From: Bacteroidota bacterium
GTDB lineage: Bacteria > Bacteroidota > Ignavibacteria > Ignavibacteriales > Melioribacteraceae
Assembly (NCBI GenBank): GCA_018829205.1
Contig: JAHJUE010000005.1
Span: 124,001-188,000, forward strand
Direction: 5' to 3'
Length of the DNA stretch: 64,000 bases
A program made the translations under genes and the position numbers. Below the pieces are notes generated by a model, which had not been told where the DNA came from, made no database searches, and was given only the letters and a program-made list of their open reading frames with translations. Positions 45,356 to 55,263 of this stretch are shown one piece after another (within the stretch, counting starts at the first letter, position 1; every line of letters starts with the position of its first letter).

Positions 45356-48300
45356 TTATTCAAAAGCTTTCTTAACAAGTTCGGCCTGTGTTTTTTGATG
45401 TATCTTACTTGTACCCGATGCCGGCGAAGGATTCTCGGGTCTTCCGACATAATTCAATTTCTGCTTTGATGTAATATTTTTAAGAAGTTTAGGATAAAGA
45501 AAATTCCAAGCTCCCATGTTCTGCGGTTCTTCCTGCACCCAATTTATTATTTTGGCATTCGGGTACGATTTTATAATGTTTGTTACTTCATCTGAATTAT
45601 ACGGATAATACTGCTCAATTCTTACAATAGCGGTATCTTCTATATTATTAAGCGATTTATATTTAATTAAATCGTAATACACTTTACCGCTGGTTAATGC
45701 AATTCTGTTTATTTTTTTCTTATCATTTATGGATGCGTCATCAATAATTTCGGAAAATAAACCTTCAGTGAACTCTTTTATTTCCGAACGGGCGTCGGGT
45801 AATCTTAATAAGCTTTTAGGCGACATAACAACCAGCGGCATCTCTTTCTGATTCAGCATCTGCCTTCTTAATAAATGGAAATACTGTGCCGGAGTAGTCG
45901 GGTTGCACACGTACATATTATTCTGCGCGCATAAGATTAAAAATCTCTCTAGCCTTGCGCTGCTATGCTCGGGTCCCTGACCCTCTTGTCCGTGAGGAAG
46001 CAGCATAACAAGATTATTAGGCAAATCCCATTTAGTTTGGGATACAACTATAAAGTTGTCAATTATAACCTGAGCGCTGTTGGCAAAATCTCCGAACTGA
46101 GCTTCCCAAATAACTAGAGAAAGCGGATCGGCAACTGAATAACCGAATTCAAACCCTAATACAGCAGCTTCAGAAAGAAGACTGTCCAATGGTTCAATTA
46201 AAGATTGTTCAATATCAATGTGATTGTGAGGAATAATTTCTTCACCGCTGTTCATATCGGTGAAAATTAAATGACGCTGACTGAATGTACCCCGTGCGCT
46301 GTCCTGTCCGCTCAACCTTATGGGTATTCCTTCAAGCAGAAGAGTCCCGAATGCTAAAGCTTCCGCAAACGCCCAATCAATTCTTGCGTTTCCAGTCAGC
46401 AGTTCTTTTCGTTTGGCAATATGTTTTTTTAATTTCGGATTTAAAGAAAAATTCTCCGGGAATCTTGTAATACCTTTTACGACTTTAGAAAGTATATCAA
46501 AACTTACCTTTGTATTTACAATTTTTTTTGGTTTTAATAATTCTTCGGCATTAATGGCAAGAGGTCTATCGGGCTTAAATACCTTTGCTTCTTTTCTTGA
46601 GGTTTTCAACGCTTTTTCCAATTTATCGTATACTTCGTCATCCAGCTTTTTAATTTCTTTTTCAGATAATGTTTTTTCGGTTATTAATTTTCTTTCATAC
46701 ATCTGCTTTACTGAAGGGTGGGACTTAATTTTTTTATAAAGCAGAGGTTGCGTATATACAGGATCATCTCCTTCGTTATGACCGTGTCTTCTGTAACCGA
46801 ATAAATCAATAACAATATCTTTGTTGAATTTCATTCTATAATCAAATGCGATTTTCGCAGCCCAGATAGAGGCTTCGGGATCATCACCGTTTACATGTAT
46901 AATTGGAGCCTGCACCATTTTAGCAACATCGGTAGCATACGGAGATGACCTTGCGTCTTTAGGCGATGTAGTAAATCCAATCTGATTATTAATTATTATA
47001 TGAATTGTTCCGCCTGTTCTATATCCTTTTAATTGTGAAAGATTCAATGTTTCAGCCACAACGCCTTGACCTGCGAATGCCGCGTCGCCGTGTATTAATA
47101 CAGGAATTGTCTTTTTCCTTTCCATATCTTCTTTTCTTATTTGTTTGGCACGAACAATTCCTTCAACAACCGGATTTACCCATTCCAAATGACTTGGATT
47201 AGAAGCAACCGAAACTTTAATTTCTTTTTCCTTAAAGGTTTTATACATGCCTGTAGCACCTAGATGATATTTTACATCACCGGAACCCTGCGAGGATTCG
47301 AGATCTACAATTTCTTCAAATTCGGAAAAGATTTTTTCGTAAGTTTTTCCCATTATATTTGAAAGTATATTTAATCTGCCGCGATGAGCCATTCCTAAAA
47401 ATACTTCTTCGGCTCCTGATTCTGCGGCTTCTCCAAGAATATGATCAAGAACAGGAATCATCGTTTCCGAACCTTCGAGTGAAAATCTTTTATGGCCAAT
47501 AAATTTCGTGTGAAGAAAATGTTCAAAAGCTTCGGCTATAATTAATTTCTGCATTATTCTTTTCTTTATTTCAATGCTTACCGAAGGTTTATTTCTAATC
47601 GGTTCCATCATATTCTGAAGCCATGATTTTTCGGAAGGATTTTGAATATGCATATATTCAACGCCAATTTTATCACAGTAGGTTTGATGAAGAATATCAA
47701 GAATATCACGCAATGTACCTGTTCTTTTTCCAGCTAGCGTGCCTGTTAAAAACTCTCTGTCATAGTCCCATATTGTAAATCCGTAAGTTGCAGGATCTAA
47801 TTCTTCATGATAAGCGGCTGAATTTGAAAGGGGATTAAGGTTTGCGATTAAATGTCCTCTAACCCTGTACATATTAATTAATTGAAGTATGATTGCCTGT
47901 TTTTCAATTTCTTCATTTGATTGGTTTCCGCCGCCGTAAACTTTTATTGAGGTATCAACACCCCAGCTTACGGGCTTTTGAGGTATATGAAGGTCCTCAA
48001 ATATACTATCATAAAAATTATTTTTTCCGAGCAGCAGGTTGTCAACTTCGGCAAGAAATTCTCCTGACTCTGCGCCCTGAATAATTCTGTGATCATAAGT
48101 GCTTGTAATGTTCATAACCTTTCCGACACCCAAACTAGCTAGCGAGGCTGTATTCATAGCCTTAAATTCAGCCGGGTAATCAATTGCACCGGCTGCAATT
48201 ATACAGCCTTGGCCGGTCATTAATCTTGGTGTTGAAGAAACAGTTCCCATTCCTCCTGGATTTGTAAGCGTTAAGGTTGTGCCTTGAAAATCCGAAGGTT

Positions 48301-48976
48301 CAATTTTTCCGTTTCTTGCCCTATCTATCAAATTATTATAAGCTTCGAAAAATTCTCTAAAATTCATTAGACCTGCTTTTTTGATATTCGGAACCATCAA
48401 TGACCTGCTGCCGTCTTTGCGAATCATATCTACGGCAATACCTAAATTTATATATGTTTTCTTAATAAGCGTTGGCTTATCATCAATAAAAGTAAAAGAA
48501 TTATTCAGCGATCTAAACTTTTTCAAACCCTGTACTATAGCGTACGCTACAAGATGAGTAAAAGAGAGTTTGCCTTTATTTAATCTTTGCAAATGCTGAT
48601 TAATTAGTTTCCTATTCTCTTCAAGCAGTTTTACCGAAACAGTTCTTAAAGAAGTAGCCGTAGGAATAGATAGACTACTTTCCATATTTTCAATAATTCT
48701 TGCTCCGACTCCCGCAATTACTTCAAGTTGATCTTCGGGATTAATTTGGTAAGAATCGCTAACTGAATTTCGTTTAGATTTTGTTACTTTCGTTTTAGTA
48801 TCTAAAGATGCTCCGTTACTATTTCCTGTAATTTCATTAAAGTAATTCTGCCAGTATTCAGAAACTGATGAAGGTTCATCCAAATACTTATCAAGCAAAT
48901 CAGCTGCAAATCCGAAATTGTATCCGAAATGTTCAAACAGTTCCTTATGATACTTTTTTGCTAAACTTTCTTCCAT
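45356..48976 (-). CDS. Multifunctional 2-oxoglutarate dehydrogenase (E2-E1 fusion, KGD/OdhA type)
   Basis: This 1206-residue protein is like the actinobacterial Kgd/OdhA. The first 50 residues match the E1o N-terminal motif (FGYNFGFAADLLDKYLDEPS). A linker leads to an E2 succinyltransferase catalytic domain (about 85-320) with the active-site motif TYDHRIIQGAESG (H296). The thiamine-dependent E1 part follows (about 350-1206), with GMAHRGRLNILSNIMGK, HLGATGMYK, GDAAFAGQGVVAETLNLSQL and the transketolase-like C-terminus (LPHGQEGQGPEHSSARLERF). No lipoyl domain is present, so a separate E2p would supply it. It feeds succinyl-CoA into the TCA cycle, where fumC also acts. Confidence 0.95.
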   Translation of the reverse strand: MEESLAKKYHKELFEHFGYNFGFAADLLDKYLDEPSSVSEYWQNYFNEITGNSNGASLDTKTKVTKSKRNSVSDSYQINPEDQLEVIAGVGARIIENMESSLSIPTATSLRTVSVKLLEENRKLINQHLQRLNKGKLSFTHLVAYAIVQGLKKFRSLNNSFTFIDDKPTLIKKTYINLGIAVDMIRKDGSRSLMVPNIKKAGLMNFREFFEAYNNLIDRARNGKIEPSDFQGTTLTLTNPGGMGTVSSTPRLMTGQGCIIAAGAIDYPAEFKAMNTASLASLGVGKVMNITSTYDHRIIQGAESGEFLAEVDNLLLGKNNFYDSIFEDLHIPQKPVSWGVDTSIKVYGGGNQSNEEIEKQAIILQLINMYRVRGHLIANLNPLSNSAAYHEELDPATYGFTIWDYDREFLTGTLAGKRTGTLRDILDILHQTYCDKIGVEYMHIQNPSEKSWLQNMMEPIRNKPSVSIEIKKRIMQKLIIAEAFEHFLHTKFIGHKRFSLEGSETMIPVLDHILGEAAESGAEEVFLGMAHRGRLNILSNIMGKTYEKIFSEFEEIVDLESSQGSGDVKYHLGATGMYKTFKEKEIKVSVASNPSHLEWVNPVVEGIVRAKQIRKEDMERKKTIPVLIHGDAAFAGQGVVAETLNLSQLKGYRTGGTIHIIINNQIGFTTSPKDARSSPYATDVAKMVQAPIIHVNGDDPEASIWAAKIAFDYRMKFNKDIVIDLFGYRRHGHNEGDDPVYTQPLLYKKIKSHPSVKQMYERKLITEKTLSEKEIKKLDDEVYDKLEKALKTSRKEAKVFKPDRPLAINAEELLKPKKIVNTKVSFDILSKVVKGITRFPENFSLNPKLKKHIAKRKELLTGNARIDWAFAEALAFGTLLLEGIPIRLSGQDSARGTFSQRHLIFTDMNSGEEIIPHNHIDIEQSLIEPLDSLLSEAAVLGFEFGYSVADPLSLVIWEAQFGDFANSAQVIIDNFIVVSQTKWDLPNNLVMLLPHGQEGQGPEHSSARLERFLILCAQNNMYVCNPTTPAQYFHLLRRQMLNQKEMPLVVMSPKSLLRLPDARSEIKEFTEGLFSEIIDDASINDKKKINRIALTSGKVYYDLIKYKSLNNIEDTAIVRIEQYYPYNSDEVTNIIKSYPNAKIINWVQEEPQNMGAWNFLYPKLLKNITSKQKLNYVGRPENPSPASGTSKIHQKTQAELVKKAFE

Positions 48977-49203
48977 TATATTGTCTTTTTATTATTATAA
49001 AAATATTTGATTTGTATATTGATAGAACATTAAAAAAGGATAAAAGGTTCTATACTAAATTATAAAGAGTATTCTTCAAATTAAAGTAGAATTATTTAAA
49101 ATAGGCTTAAATTTTAAAAGATACTGATCATTTTACAGGTTTCTTGTGTGAAACAAATAAGACATAGCACTTTTAAGAAAAAACAACAAATTAGGAATAA
49201 GAA

Positions 49204-50376
49204 ATGGAAAATTTTGAATATTATAATCCGACTAAAATAATCTTCGGAAAAAGAACAATTGAAAAAATAGGTGAAGAATTAAAATTGAACGGTTTTAAAA
49301 AAGTACTTTTTCTTTATGGTAAAAACTCAATTTTTAATAACGGTGTATATGAAACTGTTACTAATTCTTTAAAGAATAATAATATTGATTCCGTAGAAGT
49401 AGGCGGAATTAAGCCAAACCCTGTTTTATCGAAAGTTTATGAAGTTATTGAAATATGCAAAAAAGAAAAAATTGATGCGGTACTTGCAGTCGGCGGGGGA
49501 AGTGTAATCGACAGCGCGAAAGCAATTGCGGCGGGAGCCAGCTACGATGGGGATATTTGGGATGCCTTTGAAGGGAAAGTCTCTTTAAATACATCGCTTC
49601 CTATTTTTACAGTGCTTACTCTTTCAGCAACTGGAAGTGAAATGAATGCGTTTGCGGTTATAACCAAGGAAAATGAAAAAAAGAAGTGGGCATTTACTGC
49701 CGGGGTTTCGTCATTTCCAAAAGTTTCAATAATTGATCCCTCTATACAGTCATCGCTCCCCATTGAACAAACGACTCACGGAGCGGTTGATGCAATGTCT
49801 CATATTTTTGAATTATATTTCGACGGTACAGATAATACAGATATTGTTGATGAATATTCAGAGGGTTTATTAAGAACTATAATTAAACATACAAGAATAC
49901 TTTTAAATGATCATAAAAACTATGAGTCAAGAGCGCAATTGGTTTGGGCAGCTACTCTCGCATTAAACGGTTCGAACGGCACTGGAAGAAAATGGGGAGA
50001 TTGGGCTACACATAATATTGAACATTCAATCAGCGCTTATTATGATATTGCACATGGAGCGGGACTTGCGATAATGTTTCCAGCGTGGATGAAATATGTT
50101 TATAAAATTAAACCTGAAAAATTTGCGCGACTTGCTGAAAAAGTTTTTGCAATTACCGAAGGTACTGTTGAACAAAAAGCTTTATCCGGAATTGAAGCCG
50201 TTAAAAATTTCTATAAAGAAATAAATGAACCAACATCTTTGGCAGATATAAATATAACAGAAAAAGATATTCCGGAATTGGTTGAAAACGCTGCTCTTCA
50301 AGCTCCTTTAGGCAGATTAAAAAAATTAGTAAAGAATGATATTGAAAGTATATTCAAAATTGCGTTGATAAAATGA
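49204..50376 (+). CDS. Iron-containing alcohol dehydrogenase (butanol dehydrogenase-like)
   Basis: The 390 residues belong to the type III iron-dependent dehydrogenases, which interconvert alcohols and aldehydes with NAD(P)H. Visible motifs are the N-terminal NPTKIIFGKRTIEKI, the nucleotide-binding AVGGGSVIDSAKAIA (about 97-111), and the metal ligands in TTHGAVDAMSHIFEL and HNIEHSISAYYDIAHGAGLA. The overall layout matches the YqhD/BdhA branch. It stands alone, divergent from the 2-oxoglutarate dehydrogenase over a 227-nt gap in which no clear regulator site was found. Confidence 0.93.
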   Translation: MENFEYYNPTKIIFGKRTIEKIGEELKLNGFKKVLFLYGKNSIFNNGVYETVTNSLKNNNIDSVEVGGIKPNPVLSKVYEVIEICKKEKIDAVLAVGGGSVIDSAKAIAAGASYDGDIWDAFEGKVSLNTSLPIFTVLTLSATGSEMNAFAVITKENEKKKWAFTAGVSSFPKVSIIDPSIQSSLPIEQTTHGAVDAMSHIFELYFDGTDNTDIVDEYSEGLLRTIIKHTRILLNDHKNYESRAQLVWAATLALNGSNGTGRKWGDWATHNIEHSISAYYDIAHGAGLAIMFPAWMKYVYKIKPEKFARLAEKVFAITEGTVEQKALSGIEAVKNFYKEINEPTSLADINITEKDIPELVENAALQAPLGRLKKLVKNDIESIFKIALIK

Positions 50377-50414
50377 AATAATTTCCATTAATCGTTATAA
50401 TTATTAAATTAATT

Positions 50415-50453
50415 GTTGATTGCAATCAACATATTTCTTATGTTCGCAACATT
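50415..50453 (+). promoter_or_regulatory. Palindromic operator-like site over the lysW promoter
   Basis: A perfect 18-base palindrome, TGTTGATTGCAATCAACA, lies at 50415-50432. GTTG within it stands 20 bases before TATGTTCG (50440-50447), a one-mismatch -7 element. A second short dyad, ATGTT-CGC-AACAT, overlies that element. A repressor bound at either place would block the lysW operon. Which regulator binds is unknown. Confidence 0.55.
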
Positions 50454-50486
50454 TATTAGTTTAACTAAAAATTTGGGAGTTTATTT

Positions 50487-50654
50487 ATGAAAGGCGAATG
50501 CCCTGTCTGTGCAGCAGAAATAGAATTGGGAAAAGATACCGTAGCTGGCGAGTTAGTTGAATGCCCGGATTGCGGAACTGAGCTTGAGGTTATTGAAATT
50601 GATCCCTTAACATTCACAGAAGCTCCGCAAGAAGAAGAAGACTGGGGAGAATAA
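50487..50654 (+). CDS. lysW: Amino-group carrier protein LysW
   Basis: LysW is a small acidic carrier whose C-terminal glutamate is joined through its gamma-carboxyl to the amino group of 2-aminoadipate, shielding it during lysine synthesis. The 55 residues have a zinc ribbon, CPVC (5-8) and CPDC (26-29), a globular acidic body and the diagnostic C-terminus EDWGE. GGGAG lies eight bases before the ATG. The stop is directly followed by the GTG of homocitrate synthase. An operator-like palindrome lies upstream. Confidence 0.96.
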   Translation: MKGECPVCAAEIELGKDTVAGELVECPDCGTELEVIEIDPLTFTEAPQEEEDWGE

Positions 50655-51818
50655 GTGGTTCAGGTTCTTGACGCTACTTTAAGGGAAGGTGAACAAACCC
50701 CAGGTGTTTATTTTGATCGTCACATTAAATTGGCAGTCGCGAATTTATTAGATGAAATCGGAATAGATATAATTGAAACCGGCCACCCGGCTGTAACAAA
50801 CGAAATCTATCTTGCCGTTAAATCAATTGCTAAAAAAGGTTTTAATGCACGAATTGGTGCGCATGCCAGATCAATAAAAAAAGACGTGGAATTAGCTTTG
50901 GAATGCGGTGTCGGTTTTCTTGGGATTTTTTATTGCGTTTCCGATGAAAGATTAAACGGCGTATTCAAGAAAGATCTTTCCGAAGCGGTAAAACAAATTT
51001 CCGAAGTAATTAGTTTTGCGAAAAAAGAAAACCCTAATTTAATGATTCGTTATACACCCGAAGATACGGTACGGTCAAAATTTGAGAATGTCATTTCCGC
51101 GGCAGTAGGAGCAATTGAAGCAGGCGCGGATATTATCAGCGTTGCAGATACTACAGGTTATATGGTTCCGGGTACAAAAAACAATATGTTTGATTATATA
51201 TCAAACTTAAAATCAGAATTTGATAGAAGAGGACTAAAACCTAAAATAGCCGTACATTGTCATAATGATAAAGGTATGGCATTAGCAAACGCAATTGAAG
51301 CATATAGAGCAGGCGCGGAAATAATTGACGCAACCGTTCTTGGATTGGGCGAAAGGGCCGGAATAGTTGACCTAGCTCAATTGTTAATAGTGTTAAGCAC
51401 TGATTTTAATGAAGGTCATTGGGATCTGAAAAAACTTCCTGAATTATATTCCTTGGTAAGCAAACATTCCGGTTTTCCCATCCCGGCAAACTCTCCTATA
51501 ATAGGAGCGAATGCTTTTACTCACTGCGCCGGAGTTCATACTCACGCAGCAGCGTTAAATCCTATGCATTATGAAAGTTTAAATCCCGATATAGTTGGAA
51601 GAGAAAGACATTTCGCTCTTGACCATATGTCTGGTATCGCATCTTTAAAATATGCGCTAAAAGTTTTAGATATAGATGACCTTGACGAAGATGTTCAAAA
51701 AGAAGTTTTAGAAGAAGTTAAAAAAGTCGGCCAAAGAGGCAGGACAGTTGACCTTTCCGAACTACCTCACATTGTTGAAAGCTGCAAACATCATAAGTTT
51801 ATAAAGAAGATTGACTAA
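50655..51818 (+). CDS. Homocitrate synthase
   Basis: This enzyme condenses 2-oxoglutarate and acetyl-CoA to homocitrate, the first step of the aminoadipate lysine pathway. The 387 residues fit the LeuA/HCS family: [17 protein letters not shown] at the start, [15 protein letters not shown] with metal-binding histidines, [15 protein letters not shown], and the C-terminal [12 protein letters not shown]. The lysW context argues for homocitrate over isopropylmalate, and NifV-type use in nitrogen fixation is not supported by neighbours. The start is GTG at 50655, touching the lysW stop. Confidence 0.87.
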   Translation: MVQVLDATLREGEQTPGVYFDRHIKLAVANLLDEIGIDIIETGHPAVTNEIYLAVKSIAKKGFNARIGAHARSIKKDVELALECGVGFLGIFYCVSDERLNGVFKKDLSEAVKQISEVISFAKKENPNLMIRYTPEDTVRSKFENVISAAVGAIEAGADIISVADTTGYMVPGTKNNMFDYISNLKSEFDRRGLKPKIAVHCHNDKGMALANAIEAYRAGAEIIDATVLGLGERAGIVDLAQLLIVLSTDFNEGHWDLKKLPELYSLVSKHSGFPIPANSPIIGANAFTHCAGVHTHAAALNPMHYESLNPDIVGRERHFALDHMSGIASLKYALKVLDIDDLDEDVQKEVLEEVKKVGQRGRTVDLSELPHIVESCKHHKFIKKID

Positions 51819-51880
51819 TTAGTCAGTCTCCCTCGCATTTTATTTTTATTACATATAAACTAATAACGGGAGCATTAAAA

Positions 51881-52735
51881 ATGAAAATCGGTTTGTTACA
51901 TTCGCTTATAAGAAAAGATGAAAAATTTCTCATCGATGAGTTCAAAAAAAGAAAAAATGTTGAACTTGTATTGATTGATGACCGAAAGCTCTCGTTTAAT
52001 ATCGGTAAAGATAATTTTGATATTGACGTTCTTGTTGAAAGAAGTATAAATCACTCCCGCGCGCTACATTCAATTGTACTTTATGAAAGCGCCGGAGTTA
52101 AGTGCGTTAATAATTCTAAAGTCGCAACAATCTGCGGCGATAAATTATTAACATCAATTGCGTTAAATGACTATAAAGTTCCTCAGCCTGAAGTAAGAGT
52201 TGCGTTTACAGAGGAATCAGCGATTGATACTATTGAAGAAATGGGTTATCCGGTTGTGTTAAAACCAGCCGTCGGATCATGGGGAAGACTTCTTTCAAAA
52301 ATTAATGATCGTGACGCCGCCGAATCAATTCTTGAACATAAAACAATTTTAGGCTCTTATCATCACTCTATTTTTTATATTCAAAAGTATGTTGAAAAAA
52401 AAGGAAAAGATATAAGAAGTTTTGTTGTCGGTGATAAATGTATTGCCGCAATTTATAGAACATCGCCCCATTGGATTACAAATACTGCGCGCGGCGGTGT
52501 AGCAACAAATTGTGAAGTTACCGAAGAACTGGCTGAAATTTCCGTGAACGCGGCGAAAGCTGTCGGTGGAGGTGTTGTAGCAATTGATGTTTTCGAAACT
52601 GAAAACGGTTATGAAGTTAATGAGGTGAATTATACAATGGAATTTAAAAACAGCATTTCAACAACCGGTGTAAACATACCTGAACATATTGTAGACTATG
52701 TAATAAAAGTGGGCAGAGGAGAGGTAAATGAGTAA
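51881..52735 (+). CDS. lysX: LysW--2-aminoadipate ligase LysX
   Basis: LysX is an ATP-grasp ligase that attaches 2-aminoadipate to the C-terminal glutamate of LysW. The 284 residues show the family order: N-terminal [36 protein letters not shown], the ATP-grasp loop [20 protein letters not shown], then the substrate-specificity region [10 protein letters not shown]. The C-terminal metal site [14 protein letters not shown] completes the fold. It lies 62 nt after homocitrate synthase with GGGAG before the ATG, and overlaps the next gene by eight bases. Confidence 0.93.
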   Translation: MKIGLLHSLIRKDEKFLIDEFKKRKNVELVLIDDRKLSFNIGKDNFDIDVLVERSINHSRALHSIVLYESAGVKCVNNSKVATICGDKLLTSIALNDYKVPQPEVRVAFTEESAIDTIEEMGYPVVLKPAVGSWGRLLSKINDRDAAESILEHKTILGSYHHSIFYIQKYVEKKGKDIRSFVVGDKCIAAIYRTSPHWITNTARGGVATNCEVTEELAEISVNAAKAVGGGVVAIDVFETENGYEVNEVNYTMEFKNSISTTGVNIPEHIVDYVIKVGRGEVNE

Positions 52736-53774
52736 AATTAAAGTATCAATAGCGGGCGGCTCCGGCTACGCCGGCGGTGAGCTTATTCGGTTATTGCTGT
52801 ATCACCCAAATGCGGAAATTAAACAGGTAACTTCCGAAAGTTATATGGGCAAATATATTTATAAAGCTCACCCAAATTTAAGAAAAGCTACCAACATTAA
52901 ATTTTCTTCTCTGTCGGAATTGGAAGAATGTGATTTATTGTTTCTCGGACTTCCGCACGGCAGTTCCATGAAAAGTATTGAGAAGTATAAAAAACTTGCA
53001 AAAAAAATAATTGATTTAAGCGGAGACTTCCGGTTAAACAATAAAGATGAATTTGAAAAGTGGTACGGTCATAAACATGAAAACCCCGATTACTTATCTA
53101 AATTTGTTTACGGAATTCCGGAACTTTATCGTGAACAAATGAAAAATGCTCAATATATATCAAGCGCGGGATGCAACGCTACGGCTTCAATATTAGGACT
53201 TTACCCGCTATTTAAAAATAATTTGATTGAAGAAGATAAAACTGTAATTGAAGTTAAAGTCGGTTCCAGCGAAGCGGGGAACAAGGTAAATGCCGGTTCG
53301 CATCATCCCGAAAGAAGCGGTTCAGTACGTTCTTATATGCCTACACAGCACAGGCATACCGCCGAAATACTGCAGGAATTAAGTTTTGGCAAAAAATTAA
53401 ATATTCATTTCTCAGGAACATCTATTGATATGGTGCGAGGAGTTCTTGCTACCTGTCATGTTTTTCTGAAAGACAATTTGGAAGAAAAAGATATTTGGAA
53501 AATTTACCGCGACGCTTATAACAATGAACCGTTTATAAGAATAGTGAAAGAAAGGGACGGCATTTACCGATATCCAGAACCAAAATTATTAATAGGAACA
53601 AATTATTGTGATATCGGTTTTGAAAAAGATCCGTTTTCAAATAGACTGGTTGTAATAAGTTCTATCGATAATCTTATGAAAGGGGCAGCCGGACAGGCAT
53701 TACAAGCATTTAATATAATGAACGGATTTGAAGAAACTCTTGGATTGGAATTTCCGGGACTTCATCCAATTTAA
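52728..53774 (+). CDS. lysY: LysW-aminoadipyl 6-phosphate reductase (LysY/ArgC)
   Basis: This NADPH enzyme reduces the phosphorylated intermediate to the semialdehyde. The 348 residues match the ArgC/LysY family: N-terminal nucleotide fold [19 protein letters not shown], the active-site cysteine in [18 protein letters not shown], and the general-base region [20 protein letters not shown]. In a lysW operon the substrate is probably the LysW-bound form, though use in arginine synthesis as well cannot be excluded. It overlaps lysX by eight bases. The amidotransferase-like gene follows after a 53-nt gap. Confidence 0.92.
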   Translation: MSKIKVSIAGGSGYAGGELIRLLLYHPNAEIKQVTSESYMGKYIYKAHPNLRKATNIKFSSLSELEECDLLFLGLPHGSSMKSIEKYKKLAKKIIDLSGDFRLNNKDEFEKWYGHKHENPDYLSKFVYGIPELYREQMKNAQYISSAGCNATASILGLYPLFKNNLIEEDKTVIEVKVGSSEAGNKVNAGSHHPERSGSVRSYMPTQHRHTAEILQELSFGKKLNIHFSGTSIDMVRGVLATCHVFLKDNLEEKDIWKIYRDAYNNEPFIRIVKERDGIYRYPEPKLLIGTNYCDIGFEKDPFSNRLVVISSIDNLMKGAAGQALQAFNIMNGFEETLGLEFPGLHPI

Positions 53775-53827
53775 TACATAGCCTACGCAAACATTGCGGA
53801 AAATATAATGTCAAAAAAGAGAAAAAA

Positions 53828-54472
53828 ATGTGCAGACTACTTTATATAAATTCAAAATCAGAATTTGATATTTCGGAATACTTAAAAAAGTTTGCTGAGA
53901 TTTCAAAGAATAGCAAGGAATTTCAAGGTCACGGCTGGGGTTTTGCTTATATCGAAAACGGTGAATGGAAATATTATAAGAATATAAATCCAATTTGGGA
54001 AGATGATATTTCCAAATTCGGGAAAACTAAAAGACTTATTGCCCACGCGAGAAGCGCGTTTAAGGATAAGGATATTGTTGTAGAAAACAATATGCCTTTT
54101 TATGATGATAATTATGTGTTTGTTTTTAACGGTGAATTAAGCGGAGTAAAAATAAAAGAAGAAGGAAGAATCGGAGCTGAAAAGATTTTTAATTTTATAA
54201 AAAGATTTGATAATAATGATATTGAAACCGCATTAATAAAAGGTGTAAGTGTTATTAAAAAACGCTCGTCATATATTAGAGCAATGAATATAATAATTGC
54301 AGACAAAGAAAAAGCTTTTGTCGCTTCCAATTTTAGTGAAGATCCCGATTACTTCACCATGTACTGCAAAAAATCTGATGATCAAATAATTGTATGTTCT
54401 GAAAATTTTCCGGGAGAAATTGAATCGGACGGCTGGACAAAAATTAAAAATAATTCTATAGGTGTTTACTAA
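53828..54472 (+). CDS. Class II glutamine-amidotransferase-like Ntn hydrolase in the LysW operon
   Basis: The 214 residues form an Ntn-type glutaminase domain alone, of the YafJ/GATase class II group. The N-terminus MCRLLY supplies the catalytic cysteine at residue 2. Other landmarks are QGHGWGFAYI, IAHARSAF with R75 for substrate carboxylate binding, and FNGELSG with N101-G102 for the oxyanion hole. No synthetase domain is attached. Its TAA shares a base with the ATG of lysZ, so the two are co-translated. Such domains hydrolyse gamma-glutamyl amides, the same kind of bond that joins lysine to LysW, and no lysK is present in the window. A role in releasing lysine is my inference, not an established function. 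Confidence 0.85.
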   Translation: MCRLLYINSKSEFDISEYLKKFAEISKNSKEFQGHGWGFAYIENGEWKYYKNINPIWEDDISKFGKTKRLIAHARSAFKDKDIVVENNMPFYDDNYVFVFNGELSGVKIKEEGRIGAEKIFNFIKRFDNNDIETALIKGVSVIKKRSSYIRAMNIIIADKEKAFVASNFSEDPDYFTMYCKKSDDQIIVCSENFPGEIESDGWTKIKNNSIGVY

Positions 54473-55263
54473 TGATAATAGTAAAAATAGGCGGCGGCGC
54501 GGGAATCAATGTTGAAGGGGCGATTTCCGATTTAGCGGAATTAAAAGAGAAATTTATTATTATTCACGGAGCGAATGCATTAAGAGATCAGCTAGCAGAA
54601 GATCTTGGTTCTCCTAAAAAAACAGTTACTTCAGTATCAGGCTATTCGAGCGTTTTAACCGATGAAAAAGCCCTTGATATTATGATGATGGCTTATGCCG
54701 GATTAAAAAACAAACGTATTGTTGAACTTTGTCAGCAGAAAGGTATAAATGCCGTAGGTCTTTCCGGAATTGACGGCAAGGTTATTCAATCAAAAAGAAA
54801 CAAAGGAATACGAGTACGTGAAAACGGAAAATTAATGCTTTTAAAAGATTTTTCAGGAAAGGCTTTTAGTATTAATAAAGAACTATTAGATTTATTGTTG
54901 AAAAATAATTATACACCGGTTTTATGCGTACCGACTATAGATGAAAATAATATTGCCACTAATTCTGAAAACGATGATATAGTCGCTCTGCTTCAAAATG
55001 AATTTAAAGCTGAAAAAATAATTCAACTAATTGAGGCTCCCGGATTTCTTGAGGACAAGAATAAACCTGATTCTTTAGTTAAAGAAATGTCGCAGAACGA
55101 ATTGGAAAAAAGAGAAAATGAAGTTGAAGGCAGAATGAAAAGAAAGATTCTTGCTTTACGAAAATTATTTGAGGGCGGCAATACTACGGTTATTATTTCA
55201 GACGGCAGAACAGCGAATCCAATTAATGATGCACTTAACGGAAAAGGGACAACAATAAAATGA
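54472..55263 (+). CDS. lysZ: LysW-aminoadipate kinase (LysZ/ArgB)
   Basis: This amino-acid kinase phosphorylates the distal carboxyl of LysW-bound 2-aminoadipate. The 263 residues start with IIVKIGGGAGIN and contain VSGYSSVLTDEKALDIMMMA followed by YAGLKNKRIVELCQQKGINA. This is the pattern of LysZ proteins, unlike the N-acetylglutamate-binding motif of standard ArgB. The C-terminus has GRMKRKILALRKLFEGGNTT, where kinases bind substrate and nucleotide. It overlaps the upstream amidotransferase by one base and the downstream aminotransferase by four. Confidence 0.92.
   Translation: MIIVKIGGGAGINVEGAISDLAELKEKFIIIHGANALRDQLAEDLGSPKKTVTSVSGYSSVLTDEKALDIMMMAYAGLKNKRIVELCQQKGINAVGLSGIDGKVIQSKRNKGIRVRENGKLMLLKDFSGKAFSINKELLDLLLKNNYTPVLCVPTIDENNIATNSENDDIVALLQNEFKAEKIIQLIEAPGFLEDKNKPDSLVKEMSQNELEKRENEVEGRMKRKILALRKLFEGGNTTVIISDGRTANPINDALNGKGTTIK

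Noticed and set aside
46285-46739. Open frames of 61 and 139 codons on the plus strand
   Set aside because: They lie antisense to the coding region of the 2-oxoglutarate dehydrogenase, which has strong family motifs in the other strand; they are shadows.
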